From contig JALDNG010000022.1 in assembly GCA_024349245.1 (NCBI GenBank), positions 5,418,001 to 5,482,000 of the forward strand: 64,000 nt of DNA. Reading direction: 5' to 3'. The notes beneath the pieces are model-generated. The model was given only the letters and a program-made list of their open reading frames with translations, ran no database searches and had not been told where the DNA came from. Both the position numbers and the translations under genes were made by a program. How positions within the stretch are numbered: the stretch's first letter is position 1; each line of letters starts with the position of its first letter. The DNA is from Neodontobutis hainanensis. Taxonomy: Eukaryota > Chordata > Actinopteri > Gobiiformes > Odontobutidae. Shown in pieces: positions 1 to 14,337 of the stretch.

Positions 1-2217
1 TAAAAAGATTTAAAAGTCAAGTTAGAGTTGGCAATAATTTGTATTTCACAAGCGTTAAGTTTAAAAGTGCTAGACCTATCTTTTATTTTCTTGACTCCTA
101 TGTTTTAAGCAATAAAATGGTTGTGCCAAGTTTAGTCTATCTTTGTTGTTCCTTAATTTAAAAGAAAAAGTCCTTGTCAGTTTCTTTATTTCCTTTGTGG
201 GCTTTGTCAAGGCGGTGGAGACTGGAAGAAGAAATGGGATGAAAGAAAAGCTGCTTGCTGAGAATATAAATACTTGTCTTTTTTGGATGGAATAATACAA
301 AAATAAACTTTACTGATCCATGAACAAACTAGTTAAAGAAAGGCTAATTTAAAACAGGAGCTAAAAGAGAGATCACAGTCACAGCTGAACAAATACAAAT
401 TGAAGGAAGGCAGGGTAGATGAAATAGAATAGGACCACAGTGTCAGTAAAATTACATGATTCAATCTTTTACTGAAAGTATATACTGTAGACTGATGTTG
501 TGGGGAATGTCAGGGGCTGTCCCTGCCTTGCAGCTCCGGGATCAGTTGCGCTGCGTATTAAATTAAAAGTTAAACTTATCTTTCTCTGCGTCGTCTAATA
601 AAAACATGCGGGTGTTTTTGCCTAAATCAACCACAGCTGATGGTTTACTTTGGTGACATTACTTTGATACTTGAGAATTTCCAGAGAGTGTTGTAAAAGC
701 CTCTGATAAAAAACAATAAAGAGATTGCTGTGTTATAGACACTATTGCTAATACACACAAAATTATCTGAACGCTCGCGCTGCACATGGCCAATATATAA
801 ACTAAACTATTGTTACAGAGGAAGTAACAATGCGTTGTTAGTTCTAAATTATGGTTTTGCTGTTTAGCTCGGTGCTGACTTTAAACTTGCATATATGTAC
901 ACCACCTCCTGACCTGATGTGGAATGTGCTAAAGATTGCATGGAAATGGCCGTACACCCATGATTTCGCTGTACACACGTTTTATAAATGAGGGCCAGTG
1001 TGTGTGTGAGCCAAATGTAAGAAAGTTATATGGGGAAAGACAATCTGTGATTTAATTAAACTTCAGCAAAAGCGGTTAAAATGCTGCCAATTATTTAAGC
1101 AAAAATATAGAGCCTTCAGGCAGTGCACTGTATATAAACAGTTCAGTTTACCTTTGGCACATTGACTTTACTGACATGAGTAATCCAAATCATATATAGA
1201 CCATAAAAGCCAGGGTTTCACAGCACACACTCAACACATTGATTTTATAATTTCAGCTCCTGGTTATTTTCACAGTTAAAATAACAGCTATCAATCAGGA
1301 AGTAATTTTCAATAGTTAGAAGTTAATTATCTCCTGATTGCTTTAATGAGTTGGTTAATTGCAGTGAGTGTAACAAACACTTCTGTGTGGCCTACAGGTG
1401 TCCACATTATCCGCTCTGCGTCACAGTCACATACAAGGTTTTAATATCACTTTGGTTAATCTCAAATAATATGTCTCAATAACATTAAAATATGAGATGT
1501 GTGGGTGAGTTGGGGACAGTTGCTTAAGCATTAAGGACTATCCAGTATTTTTACTTAACTGTCTTTTATTTAGTAAACAAAAGTATACTGACTGAATCAT
1601 AGCTATGTGCTATTCCCAAACCAAACTCAGCACAGATGGAGTGATGACTGTAACTGCCTAATGCGTCTGAAACACACAACACCGGTGAAATGTACTAAGA
1701 GCAGCCATTCCTACAAATACATGTTTTAATGTGTGTGTATCCGGGGCTTCAGAAGCATGCATTTTAAGGCACATAGGCTTAATTCATGATTATCCAGAAA
1801 GAAGCTCCAGGCATAATTTTCATGAAATCATTGTCATAATTGTAAACACAACACCATCTGCCTGCAGGTCACACAGTGTGGACTGTTGTCTTTCACACTG
1901 TAACACTGAGAAAAAATATGAATCCCTCGTCAGGCTTTTTACACAAAGTGAGTGATTGTGTGCTAAGCATTTGTAGACACAGCTGTTGAGGCCAATACTG
2001 TAACAGCAGAGTGTGTGTAAAGTGACTGTGATGTGTAGTTGGGTCATGCACTGCAGACACATGGGAAAGTTAGCTCAATGACATGTGATTTCTTTTATTA
2101 TTTTTTGGTAAATTCTTGCCAAATAAAACAAAAGGAAACCAGTCAATATTGGGTGAACAAGAAGTTTTATTTTATATTTAAGGTTTAGCAGGTATAGTAG
2201 AATAAGATAACTCATAC
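1..2217 (-). other. ncan intron after the first Link module (partial)
   Basis: AT-rich noncoding sequence downstream of exon 2345-2218. I searched the minus strand for the second Link module and saw neither an open frame of that length nor a CDxGWLxD-type motif. No dispersed repeat that I recognise is present. The intron extends past position 1, so it is longer than 2.2 kb. Confidence 0.7.
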
Positions 2218-2345
2218 CTTGAAGCTGTTTAGCAAAGCAGTAGACATCAAACAGCTCTTCGGGGGACCTATTGCCGTAGTTACGCACTCCAGGTGAGTCC
2301 TCTCGATCGCCATAGCAACCGGGCCGAGGTGACTGTATGGGATAC
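2218..2345 (-). CDS. ncan: ncan first Link module, exon b
   Basis: This 128-bp exon covers residues 216-258 plus one base. The acceptor is a TTTTTCCCCTCACAG tract; the donor is CAAG before GTATGAG. It encodes YPIQSPRPGCYGDR (Cys226), GVRNYG and a segment ending FDVYCFAKQLQ (Cys252), which completes the four-cysteine Link fold. RPGCYGDR and DVYCFA are closer to neurocan than to brevican as I remember them. The exon ends in phase 1, the phase expected before the second Link exon (about 294 bp in the family). No such exon is visible between here and the window start. Confidence 0.95.
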
Positions 2346-5300
2346 CTGTGAGGGGAAAAAGGAGGGCATAAAGCAAGTGAAAGGGGAGTTAGAGGAATCT
2401 AACTTGGCCATGGAAGAGGCAGCCAGAGACAACCTCGTATCCCCAGGCATGCATCTGTGCTCATGCATTGGAAGTGTATGAAAAATGAACAACACTAATC
2501 ATCCCCTGTACTAAATACAATCTTCTTTCCAAAGATTATTTCCCTCAACAAATAAACACAGAATTCTGAAACTGGCACAAGCTCACAGATGGGTTTAGAA
2601 ATGACAAAATTATCAGTAAGTTCAGGATGGCAATTAGAAAGCAATTCCACAGATATAGGATCTTGTTTCTTTTAATTATTTTGCCCTGAGTCAGTGTTGG
2701 CTTCACGGCATAATTACCCAACTGTTTTACTTTAAATAGTTTCTAAAAGCGCCTAATACTCGGCAATACCTGCTATGAATGTCAGTAGCTTTGTAGTTTG
2801 GGGAGAAAGAAGAAAGTAGGAAAGTAGGGAGAAGCAGTCAGGGAGAGGTTAGAAGTGGGGACTGCCTTGAGTGGCTTTGTGGGGCTGAGAAAACAGCAAT
2901 CTATATTAAGGCTCCAACTGAGCAATTATTCCACAAGAACATTGATCCCAGCAGCACCGGGGCACAGGCAAAGAGGCTGATTAAAAGATTAGACTGGGCA
3001 TACAGGGGCTTAGGAAGTACTAGGAAAACACAGAGTCACGCAGGCAAACATGCTGGTGACACACAATAGAACACCTCCAGAACTAAAACTTCAGATCGCT
3101 CCGTCTTGTCTCTAACTCTTTCTCTCTGCCTGTGTGGTTGCTGATGGGGCGATGACTGATGTCTATATCTTTGCCACAGTATTAATTGGACACTTTCCTC
3201 CTGCACTCAAAGCCTCCTGGATCTGGACCAATTAGACATCTCCCGAGCGAGCACAATAGGAGCATAAAGCAGGAAGGAGAGAAGAAAAAAAACAGCAAAG
3301 GAGAGCTGCGCCACAGGATGGTCAAGACAAAAAAACAAAGCTACAGAAGAAAACTGATTCTGCTTAGCTACTGGAGCAATAATGATTTGAAATTACAATG
3401 TTGATGTGGGAGAAAACACTGAGAGACAACTACTGACTGGTAATGTGAGGGACTTAATGGGAGGTGGCAAACTGAAGCAAACACAGCAGACTGACAGTTA
3501 ACTGCTTTTTAAACCTGAAAACAAGCTATTAGGTCTAATTATGTGCTGTTGCTTTTCATTTAAAAATGACTCATTATACCAATATATTTTCAGCCAAATT
3601 AATTGAGTATATTACAGTCTTAAATGTTGACCTTAAACAACAGCATGAGTGCAATTCAAAAAGAACAACTTGCTCTTAGGAAATAATTAGAGTTGAGAAC
3701 ATTCAGATTCATTTGACAGGAATAACACTGGTCAAAAAGGACACAAGCCAACTAACAAGGACTTTCACAAGACCTTCTGTTTAAATGAAAAGGTTACTAT
3801 TTTGGACTTGACTCCCTCTTCACTGGCTAATCCTGCATTTGCCAGTAGGTGCCTCTTCTTTGCTGGTGGTTGAAATGTATTTCAAAAGCACAAATCAAAC
3901 ACTGTTTTCTTTAAACTGTACGTAATTCTTACCGTACAGTTTGGTCTGACAGCCATCCAGCATCACAGTTGTCATAGCCATCAGCAAAAGTAGCCTGCAG
4001 CTGACCTGGGTTTGCAATGACTGCTGAGTTCTCCACACACACCCTCTTGGCATCCTCAAAAGTCAGTGCGTATCGATCATGAGGAGCCCGGTAGTGAAAC
4101 ACCACACCTGCAAAGTAAAAAGGTTAGAAGAGTTTGTGATTTGATTTGTGACATGAAGTCGGACTCATGATGCGTAACCTTGATCTATTAAACGCAAGCA
4201 TGTACTGCACATACAGTGAGACACATAAACACAATGCCCTCTAGACATTATTATCATCATGTTGTGACATCTGTGCGGGAAGAAACAGCAGCATTCAGGT
4301 TCAGCAACCTTGTTCGTGTCTCATTTGCATCAGACAGTTGGTCGGCTTATCATTAGAGAAAAAGAGATGTTGCCCTTGGATACAGTGGATGACAAACTGC
4401 GCTGATGTTTATTTCATTGCTTTAACAGCACACACACAGCTGCTGTGTAACAGAGAGACACCAAGATAAAGTGCTTTTAAGAACATAATTTCACTGCAAA
4501 AGGGAGTAAAAGTGAGAATTTTATGAAGGACTCAATTTCCTGTGCTGTTAAGCAAGCATATTTTCCAAGGAATAGCTTCTGAAGTGTCCATCTAATGTAG
4601 CCGCACCTCCCACCTCTGCTTGGCACTCTCAAAAGGCTGCAACCAGAGGAGTATTCATTGAGCCATTCTGGCCCAGCCTTATTTTACTCTTCACAAAAAT
4701 GTGGGGCGGGAAGCCTCCTTTTTTTCTTCAGTCTATCTTTTCTCCTTTGAGGAAATGTGAGCTAGTGCAAATGAAGATGCTAGCAAGCTGGCTATAATAT
4801 GCTCACAAGAGAGACAAATAGGTATCTTTAATGGAGATTTGTCACTGCATGGGAAACCCGGTCCTATTCCACAGGAGGTTTGAGTAGCCAATAGCTCATT
4901 CTTTTATTTTTACCTTGTGCATCCTCACATATTGCCCCAGTCTCCAGAGAGAGGAGCAGAAAAGCACCATTTATGACTGCATGATGTCCACATTGCAGCA
5001 GAGTTGAAACCGATGTCTCTTGGATAGAGGTACTGACACACCGTGCACTACACTTAACAGTGTTGTAACGTTTACAGCAGAATCACATTTTTAAATCCAC
5101 AGGGGCATTTTGTAGGGGAAAGAATATATTCAGCTCCAAATATGTGCTACAACTATAAACTGGTCCTGAATGTTGGGTAGTAAGGATAATACAGCTGCTT
5201 AAATAAAGCCATTCTAGAAATGGGTTTTATTTCTTTTTATTGAAGGCAACAGAAATGAAAAAATATTCCATATCTAAAGGGCACCAGTCCAATTAGAAAG

Positions 5301-8300
5301 TGTCATAAAAATAGAAATGTATTTTATCAGGCTGGTTTAACAGATTAAATTAAATCCTTGCATGTGTACTGCTCCTTTAATTAAATCCCTCCACTTTAGA
5401 GTAGTAATCAAAACTTTATAACATGGAGATAATAAATATGTTTTGATGATTTGTTTTGACGGAACTATGATAAATGATATACCATACTTACTAAAGGTGC
5501 AGAAACACTTAATGGCTGTTTAAGAACATTTATTGTCCTTACAATAGTCCAGTTAATAGTTGCCAGTCATATCACAGCACATCAGCTGACACATCAGCTC
5601 AAAGTCTCTGTATTATAACTGTTGAGACAAAGCTAACTGAGTTGTCATTATAGGACAAGAAATAAAAGTTAAAGGTGTGGAGAGGAAAAAAAACAACAAC
5701 AAAAAGCAACAGGGGAAAAATGACCAAATAGAGTGACAGGAAAGCACTGACAACTGCAGGTTTATGTGAAGAACAATGTGGATTAATATGATATTGATGT
5801 AGCTAAGCAGCATCAATACATGTTAATTAATACATTATGCACTCAGTAGAATTAGTGTGGCGATGGCTGCGGTCTGCCATGTAGTGTGACTGCCAATTAA
5901 GACTAAGCCCAGGAGATGGCTATACGCATAATTGGTTTCCCTCTACAGGAGCGGTTTTCATGGCGCCTTAATCGATTGGTCAAGAGAGGCACAATGCAAA
6001 GGTCTGGCTTACTGAATGTAAAGTGCTCTTATGAAGAGAGAAGGTTTGGAAATTCGAAATTCTGATTTTTTTTACTGAATACAGTTGCATTACTGAATGA
6101 GAGATGATGCGCTTTACTTGTGTTAAAGAATGAGGCTGAGGAGCTTGTGTGTGTTTTATTGTTGCTTATGTCAGCAGTGTTTGAAGATAGCCAATGTAAG
6201 TGTCCAGGTGTAGTTTAATTCCCTGTAGTCATTATGAAAAGCGATCATTATTAAAAATAGTGACTGACCTGAAAAGAAGTCGATGGTCTGCAGTTAAAAT
6301 ACTCATATAGTTATACTACCGCAGATATGGTGTCCTGGATACAGTTATTGCTTTAATTGAGAGTAGCATACACTGCCAGTTATCTACCTTATTGGTTTCA
6401 TTAACGGTTCAGTGCACAACTGGCACAGAGCACCCCAGGTCAATGATGTTTAATGTGTTCTTGTTCCCTTAACCTTTTGCCCATCATCATACATTTTGCA
6501 CATCCAGTACGGTGTGTGTAATAGCTGTTTAAGGCATAGAAAACAGGGTCATTATTATTCAGAGTGGTGCACCTTGAGAGCAATAAGGGAGCAGTACACA
6601 TGCAAGTTTTATCTGCTTAGGCAAAAAAACACAGTGGCGTGGCAGTTGAACAGGGTTAAATGGTTTGCTTGACTCCACCACCGTGGTTAGTATAACACAG
6701 GTGTGCTAACAAATGATAATTCACAGAAGTAGTAGTTGTTCATATTAAGAGGTACTTCAGGTACTTTAGACTTCCTGGTCTCTTTTACCCTCTCTCTAAA
6801 CCAATAATGCTTTGTTGAACTGAGAAGACAGTTCAAAAGAATTCCCAGAGAAATCAAGGCAATAAATATAGCATATTTCTTTGAGCCAACCTAACCTTCA
6901 CTTGCATCAATTTATGACTAACCTTAATGTAGGTGTGTAAGGAAAACACAACAAACAAGTGGGGAAATAGCATTTAAAATTTTCCAGAAAGCTAGAAAGT
7001 TAAGTAGCAATGCCCACTAACTAAGCCTGTCTTTGACATGAAAAAATAAAATAAAACTCTGTTATGGGCTAAGAGTAAAATTCAAAGGGACATCAAATTT
7101 AATGCAGTCTATTCACCTGTGACTTCGAGGGGAACTGTATCCTGCTCGTCGTTAATGCCCACCACAACCTCACAGCGGTACAGGCCTGAGTCACTAGATC
7201 GTAGCCCAGTCAGAGCCAGGGAGGCATTATAACGGTTCTCGCTGTAGCCAGGCAGCGAAACACGGCCCTGAAAAGCCTTCTTCACCTGTGAAGAGCGCAC
7301 ACAAAGGCAAACACTAATGAGAGGGAACAAAGGACATCAATCACAGAAACATTTTTAGGGCTCTGGAGCCTGCACCTTGACCACATTATCTTTGGCCACC
7401 AGCACCGACTGTTCCTTCTGCAGACCATCTGAGCCCCTCTGGCCCCAGACTTTGGTCCACTTAATCCTGGGAGGTTCATGAGTCGAACTTGCACCAGGAC
7501 GAAGAGTGAAGAGGCAGGGCAGGATGACGGTTTTGGACAGCTCCTCTGTAATGGTCTGATGGGTCACCTTCCGCATGTTCACCATAGTGTCACCACTGGC
7601 TACCCCTGAGGAGATAAAATGAGAAGAAATCAATCCTATCTTGTAAATGAAACCACAACTGTTGTTCAAGTTGTTAATATTTTTTATAGAAGACAACATG
7701 TGCTTTCCTTCTTGTTTTTGATCACTCCTTCCTGGTAATAAAGCAAGAGGAAAAAGAAAATAAAGGCTCATATAGGTGGTCTGATTATTGGTCATTGATC
7801 TGAGAGACTATTACTGTGGAGCCTGATCAGTGGGCGGTAGGGTTACTGTGGAGGGAAGATATCAAAAGTCCTTTCAAAAGCCATACATCAAACTTGGATA
7901 TTCATTATGGGATCAATATCTCCCCCACTTTGTAGCTTACAGCAGCCCTTTCTCCGCTGAGACACAAATATAACATCCATGAATACAAGTGATGGTAACA
8001 AGAAAAGCAGAGGAAATCCACCATAAGTTGCTTTTAAAAGAGCTCCGGTTTTGACAGCTTTGGTTGTCAGAATCCAGCACTGTTCTCCCGCAGTGCTCTC
8101 GTCCTCTCTAACTAGCATTGATGCAAACATACATCATTGTTATTCCGAATCAGTGTCACCTTGCCAGAAAAGACAGAGGCGGCTTATTTACATTGCAGAG
8201 AAAAATTCAACTCACAAAGCTTTGAACGCGTTAACATCCTTGGCCCTATCTGATCCCTTGTTTATCTTAGCTGTAAAGTCTTGGCCCACATCTGACTCTT

Positions 8301-11300
8301 TTTTCAAACCATGTTATCACTAACACTTCTCCTTTCTTTGTTCTATAAAGTACTCAAGTATCTACACCTTAGCATTGTTGTTTGATAGCTTAACATTATT
8401 GCATACATTTATCAGTGTTCCATTATTACTGAGCAGAATGTCACTACATAAAAAAAGTTTATTTGACAATACAGTGTTGTCAGCATGAACAGTGCTTTTA
8501 AGTTTGTATCAGATCTTTAAAGAATAAGCAAAACAGAAAGGGACCAGTGCAGGGAAACGAAGCATGAAAGACCAGTGAAAAGACTATTGTTTTTTCTTTT
8601 ATTAGCATCAGTTTCTCACAACACTTACAATGTCCTTCAATGATTGGACACAGTTGTTTAGACCATCAGTCTCTAATTAAATGGAAGATTGCAGGAACTC
8701 TTTTTGCGTCTTTTTTTTAATTATTATTGTGCATGAGCTGTTGTGCTAGTTATTGCAAGACCTCGCTGTCATTTTCATTGCTGTTATATTTCTCCCATTC
8801 ACTTTTTCTCCTTCTCCCCCGCAGCCTTCACTTGAGCATCTCAGTTCAATTCACTCTAGCATTTATTTTTCACTGTTTCATCTTGGACCATGAATTGTGT
8901 TTTAATATTTTGTACTTTTGTAATTAAAAAGCCTCCCTTCAGTACTAACATAAATCCATGCATTATTCTGAATGAGCCTAGGTCTCCCCCCCCCCCTCCA
9001 TACTGTAACTGTGTACTGTGTGTGCTAAATGTGTACTGTGTATGCTAAATGTGTACTGTGTAGGCCTATGGTAAATGTGAACTGGGTCCCACCTGTGCTC
9101 TTCTGCTTAGGGCGAGCATACGTCCCGACTTCCCGGGACAGTCCCGATTTGATATCCACAAAGACATTAAAATGTCCCGCTTTCAACTTCTTTCAATCCC
9201 GAATGTCCCCATTTTTAACCAATGCTAGAGCCAAGCAGAGCTTTGTGCTTGTACCTTTTCTTCTAAACAACAATCACAGAGTTGCCATGGCAATGGAAAA
9301 ATTAACCAATTGAAAAAGAGTTTCCCGCAGGTCTAAAGCTCAATGATTATGAATGGTTCAATAGCGCAAGGCTATTGCTGTTCACTGCTTAACCATCAGC
9401 CAAAAAAAAAGCTTCATGAACAATAGAACTGTCAGAGAAAAGTACATGGTAATGAATATGCTGCGTTTTGTAGACTGTTTGTAAAACTGTTTTAACACTT
9501 ATCAAGGCTATCACTTTAGGGTTTTAATTGTTTACTGGCGTTGTACTGATTTTCAGCTACATACTTTTGTTCATTCATTTTTATTTCATTAATTTGTTAA
9601 GATGCTGTTGTTGAATTTGCGGTAAAATTAAAGTTTAATTTAAAATATTGTCACCCTACTTGTTATGCTAAGTATAAAAAAAATAGCAACACGCAAAAGT
9701 GAAGTAGCTGTAGCTATATAACCAAGTTATTTATTTAACAGTTATGGAGAAACATTTGAGGCATTTATTTTTTTTCTACTTGGCACAAATTTACAGCTAA
9801 CTCAAGCTGACATGCTGCATCATGTAGCCTACTGGGCTAGGTATTCTTCACTAGCCCAGTAGGCTACATGATGGGTTTCCAATGTTATCTTGGAAACCCA
9901 AGATAACATTATTTATCAAGCTATAGTTAATTGTTGAGCTATATCTAGTGCCCATTATCATTTCTTCATATTTTGGCCACATATGATACTAATAGCATTG
10001 TAATTCAGTAATAGTAGTGCTTTTACTAAAAAAATACAATGTCAGAAAATGATTAGCAAGAGGCCTACTGCTAAACATGTATGATCATTAAGTTGTGTGT
10101 TTTTTGGCTTAAAGTTCTCTTTTTGTGACCATTGTTATTGGGTTTTTATTTGTTTACAAGGTCTAGTTGGTTGGGTATTCTGCAGCTGTTTGCTATTAAA
10201 AGTCTGTGTGACACTAGCACATCTTTTATTATTGCCTTATAGGAAAAAAATGTTTCAGCTCAATATATTTGTATAGATATAATCTTTGGTCCACATTGCC
10301 CAGCCCACATACTGTACGTCTGTTTGCTTTCTACAGAGCAGAAGCTAAATAAATCTGTCGACAGTCATTTTCCACACACACCTGATAGTGTCTCTCTTCA
10401 ATCAAAGCTAATTTTACTGTAAACTGAAATTAGTTGTTAATAGAGAACACCTGGGCCTATTATAACCTTCTAGCCTTAATGCTTTTTAACCTTTTTTGCC
10501 TCGGTCTTATTTGTATTTTTGCCCTTTCCTCAATCCTGTAGACCCTTTTCTTTATCTGTGAATATCCATTAAGTTTCTTCTGTGTCAAAAATAAAACGTC
10601 CAGTCTTTGAGCTACCCCTGACCTTCTCTAAAATGTCTAAATGAAATTGCATGGTCAGAACTACAGTGCTCTTGTCAACATGTTCTATATTGGCTACACT
10701 GTGTTTTATCAACTGTGGCATTATCCATTCCTGATTCTGATTGAACCGCAGCTTCCCGGTCTTTGTCATTAAATGCATCCAGGCAGTGTTGTGTAAGGTG
10801 TGTGCTTGGCGAAATGCACTCTCAAGCAAAAACATCTCATCTCTCATTTTTTATTCATGGAACACTAAACCCTCCACAAAGACTCACCTATACACACACA
10901 CACGTTTAATGCCACCATTCCTCATTGCTTACTAGATGCCTAATGTGCCTGTAAGCACAAACAAACAGCAGACGCGTGAACTGTCATTGCTCACTCCTGA
11001 CTGCAGATGTTACACCGTTTCAGCGGTTTGAGCTAAAAGCCTGGGAGCTTTTTTTCGGATGGCTTAACATCAGTCCTCCCATCACATTCCCTCCTCCCCA
11101 CAGTCACATAAACACACATAATACCCGCTCCCCTGCTTCTCACAGTCATGTCGTCTTAGACAGGCGCTACTTGTCGAACTCCTTTCGCCCGCAATGCTCC
11201 ACGTGGCAGCATTAAACAGGATTTGTGCTCTGAAACTGGGCCCTCGTTCAGCACTTGAAAGTGGTTCAGACCCGTTGAGAGAAGTGACCTGGGAAACTAA

Positions 11301-14259
11301 ATGCATATGCGCTATCAAAGGCTTGAGAGGCAGAAAGAGGTGAGGTGAGGAATGCATGAGTAAAGGAGACTTGCCAACAACGACTGTCCGACATATTGTC
11401 ATTTAGTATTTCTGAAGTTAATTTTGGCGTTTTGAGTAGCACTGCACATGGTAGTTTGGAATGATTTGTGTGCAAAATCAAAACTCTGTGTTTAATATGT
11501 CAGACTTTTTAACAGTACATTATCTTATTGCAATACTTGTGTTAAGGCAACATAATAGACACTGCAGAATGAGTTTTTGGTTCTACAAAGTGAGGTGTTT
11601 TTCACTGATTACATTATTAAAAAAGAAAGATGTTACAAACCCTTACCAGTTGTAGGTTAAAATGTCAGTAATTTGTTAAACAACGAGGATGATTTTGTGG
11701 TTCCCGCCAACACAGTCATGCTCTTTGTGATAAGAGTAGGTGTGCAGGGAAAGTGAGTTGAATTACTTAATAGAAACTCAGTCATAGGAAAAGGCAAATG
11801 AAACTGCTGCAGCATTGGTTGTAGAAGGAAAAGTGACAGGGAAGTAGATATAAATTAAGTATGAGGTAGAGAATATAATGGAAAAAACAGGGACATGAAC
11901 GTGTAACTCAGCAGGTCATCTTTAAAGAGTGAATTTACACAGTGCGACACATTCATGCTTTCACTCACCATATCCCCTAAAAGACCCCCCCCCCCCCCTA
12001 AAGCACCTAGCCGAGAGCTTTCAAGAAACAAAAAACAGGCGTATTTATTCTTGAGTCATCAATAATGTTTAATCTGTGTGCCAGTTTCTTCCTGGGTTCC
12101 ACCTGGACGAACACCATTTGGGTAACATTATGTTACTTATGTTGCCAAAAGCAAAACAGTCGCATAAATGAAGCCAACCAAGCTTTACAATCACAATCCC
12201 CATTCAGACTCTGTCCACTTGATTTGGACAAATGTTTATCTTCGCTTCCTGCCGGCTGCTGTGATTTGCACGAGTAAATCAGATGAATTCAATTGTGAAT
12301 CCCCTTTTGAATCGGCTCAATTACATCTTGAAGGAGACCTGCTGAGAATGAAAAAATAACACTGCTGTCTTTCCCCTATGGTAATGAACGAAAACTAGCA
12401 TGTGTCCCCACTGCCGTTGCTCAATCAAATCTGCATTTAGATGGAAATGTTATCACTCGAGTAACCCCCAAAAGACATCCTTTTGTTTGGATTTCTATTT
12501 GCGTTTCATATTGCACATTGTCCCTTTTTTTTTCTAAACAAGGCTCACCTGAAATGTGTGTAATAAAAGCAGAGAAAATACTACAGGTGAATGTTAATAC
12601 ACTGGAAGACAGAACTAATATGCTAGGCAAAACTTCTACTCTCAAATGAGCATAATTTAAGTCAGTGTGGTGGAGACAGTTACATGTTAACACGCTCTCC
12701 TATCAATCCTGTCCTGTGTCTTTGCAGGTTTGAGCTAAGTCTTCTGAAGGGCATGGTGTAAAAAAACACATCCTCCGCTCTCCACTGGAAGCCGCTTCTG
12801 CCATCAGTTTACACACAAAGCCCAGATTTGCTTATTTTCCTTCCGCTGGTTCACAGTGGCATCGATGTGATGATCATCGTTACCCCATCTGTCTCCGCTT
12901 TAGAGGTGTTCTCAAATTATTAAACACAGTTGGCGAGCCTTGATGCACCCGGCACTGAGCTGCACACAGACACGAGGTGGGCGGTAATGGCATTTTCACT
13001 GTAATGGGAACACAATTGCAAACATCATTCCTTATACTTGGGCTCTCTCCGGTGAGGGGAGTGCAATGAGGTTTTTACAATGATAAAGGCCCTGTTGTCT
13101 TCAGTTTGCACACATCTAAACAGTCAGGCCGTCTGGTCAAGAGCTGTATGCACTGATCAAGTGCATCCTCTGGCGCCGCTGCCACTTCCAGTTCACTGAT
13201 GATGTGTTGGTGCAGAGGTGCGCGCAGGTGATAAATCAAAGCAGATAAGCTGTCTTGACACAGGCCTGTGCCATTATTTGATCACTGTGTTAAGAAATGT
13301 TAACTGAAGCGAAACAAACATCTGGACTGTGGTAAACTGAGGTAAAGTTTTTTTGGGGGAAAAAAGGGAGCATGAAGCAGTGCTGCAGAAAGTAGTCAGC
13401 GTAGTGATGGTTTCGTTTTTCCTAAAAATTTGAAGGAGAGTTCAACAGTGGATGGTCACGTAGCGGGTAAATTACTGGTCATTTTCATGCCTTGGTCCTA
13501 TTCACAGATGACTGGACCATTTGATGCATGTCGTTCCTCAAGTCTCCTCGTTTCACATCTGTCTCCTTTTTACTGAAATAAAGCCACAGAAGTCCCACAA
13601 AATGTAACCATTAAAAAAACTGCAGCGACCATAATAACCCAGATCAGTACTTTATAGTGAATGATGAGCAAGTGTTTTCAAGAGTAGTAAAGTAGGATTG
13701 CAAAAAAATCAGCATCAAACTAAATGAACTAAAACCCATCTTAGATATTTTTTTCCTCCAACCCATTCAACAATCAGTTCAAGAATGCCACTGTGCCTGA
13801 CAACACGATAAATTAGATTGTCCTATTTGAATGCTGCAAAAACTAGACAAAACCCAACATGAAACGACAAATAGAAAAGCCAACTTTGAGAGGCGGTGGG
13901 GAGAGGTTGAATCATTTCATCTTCTGATGAATAAAACATCTCCAGGAAGGACAAGGACAGACAGTGTGGGTTTGTTGTTGTTTGAGCGGACGGTCTGACA
14001 AATTGCTCACTGCCTCTATTGTTTTGTTGCTGTATATAGAGACACACAAACCTTGGGTAGCACACAGTGACAAAAAAGAGACACCACAGAGAAAAAAAAA
14101 TATATAAGATTGACGGTTGCTCCTAAACACAGATATCATATTATTGCTGAAACTGACTAACCCGGGTAGACCAAAAACTGATAACCATAGCAACAGTGGC
14201 TGCACCGACAGCAAAGGGAAAAGTATGTGAGATCAGGGTGCACATGCACGCGCACACGA

Positions 14260-14337
<78 letters not shown>

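Noticed and set aside
1..2217. Second Link module exon of ncan
   Set aside because: Looked for on the minus strand because it should follow next. No frame of about 98 codons and no Link motif is present, so it must lie outside the window.
9011..9066. CRISPR-like repeat
   Set aside because: The units abut with no spacers. It is a short minisatellite in a vertebrate intron.
9818..9873. Hairpin as a microRNA precursor
   Set aside because: The stem is perfect and the total length only 56 nt with a 10-nt loop. It lacks the bulges and lower stem expected of a precursor and adjoins another palindrome.
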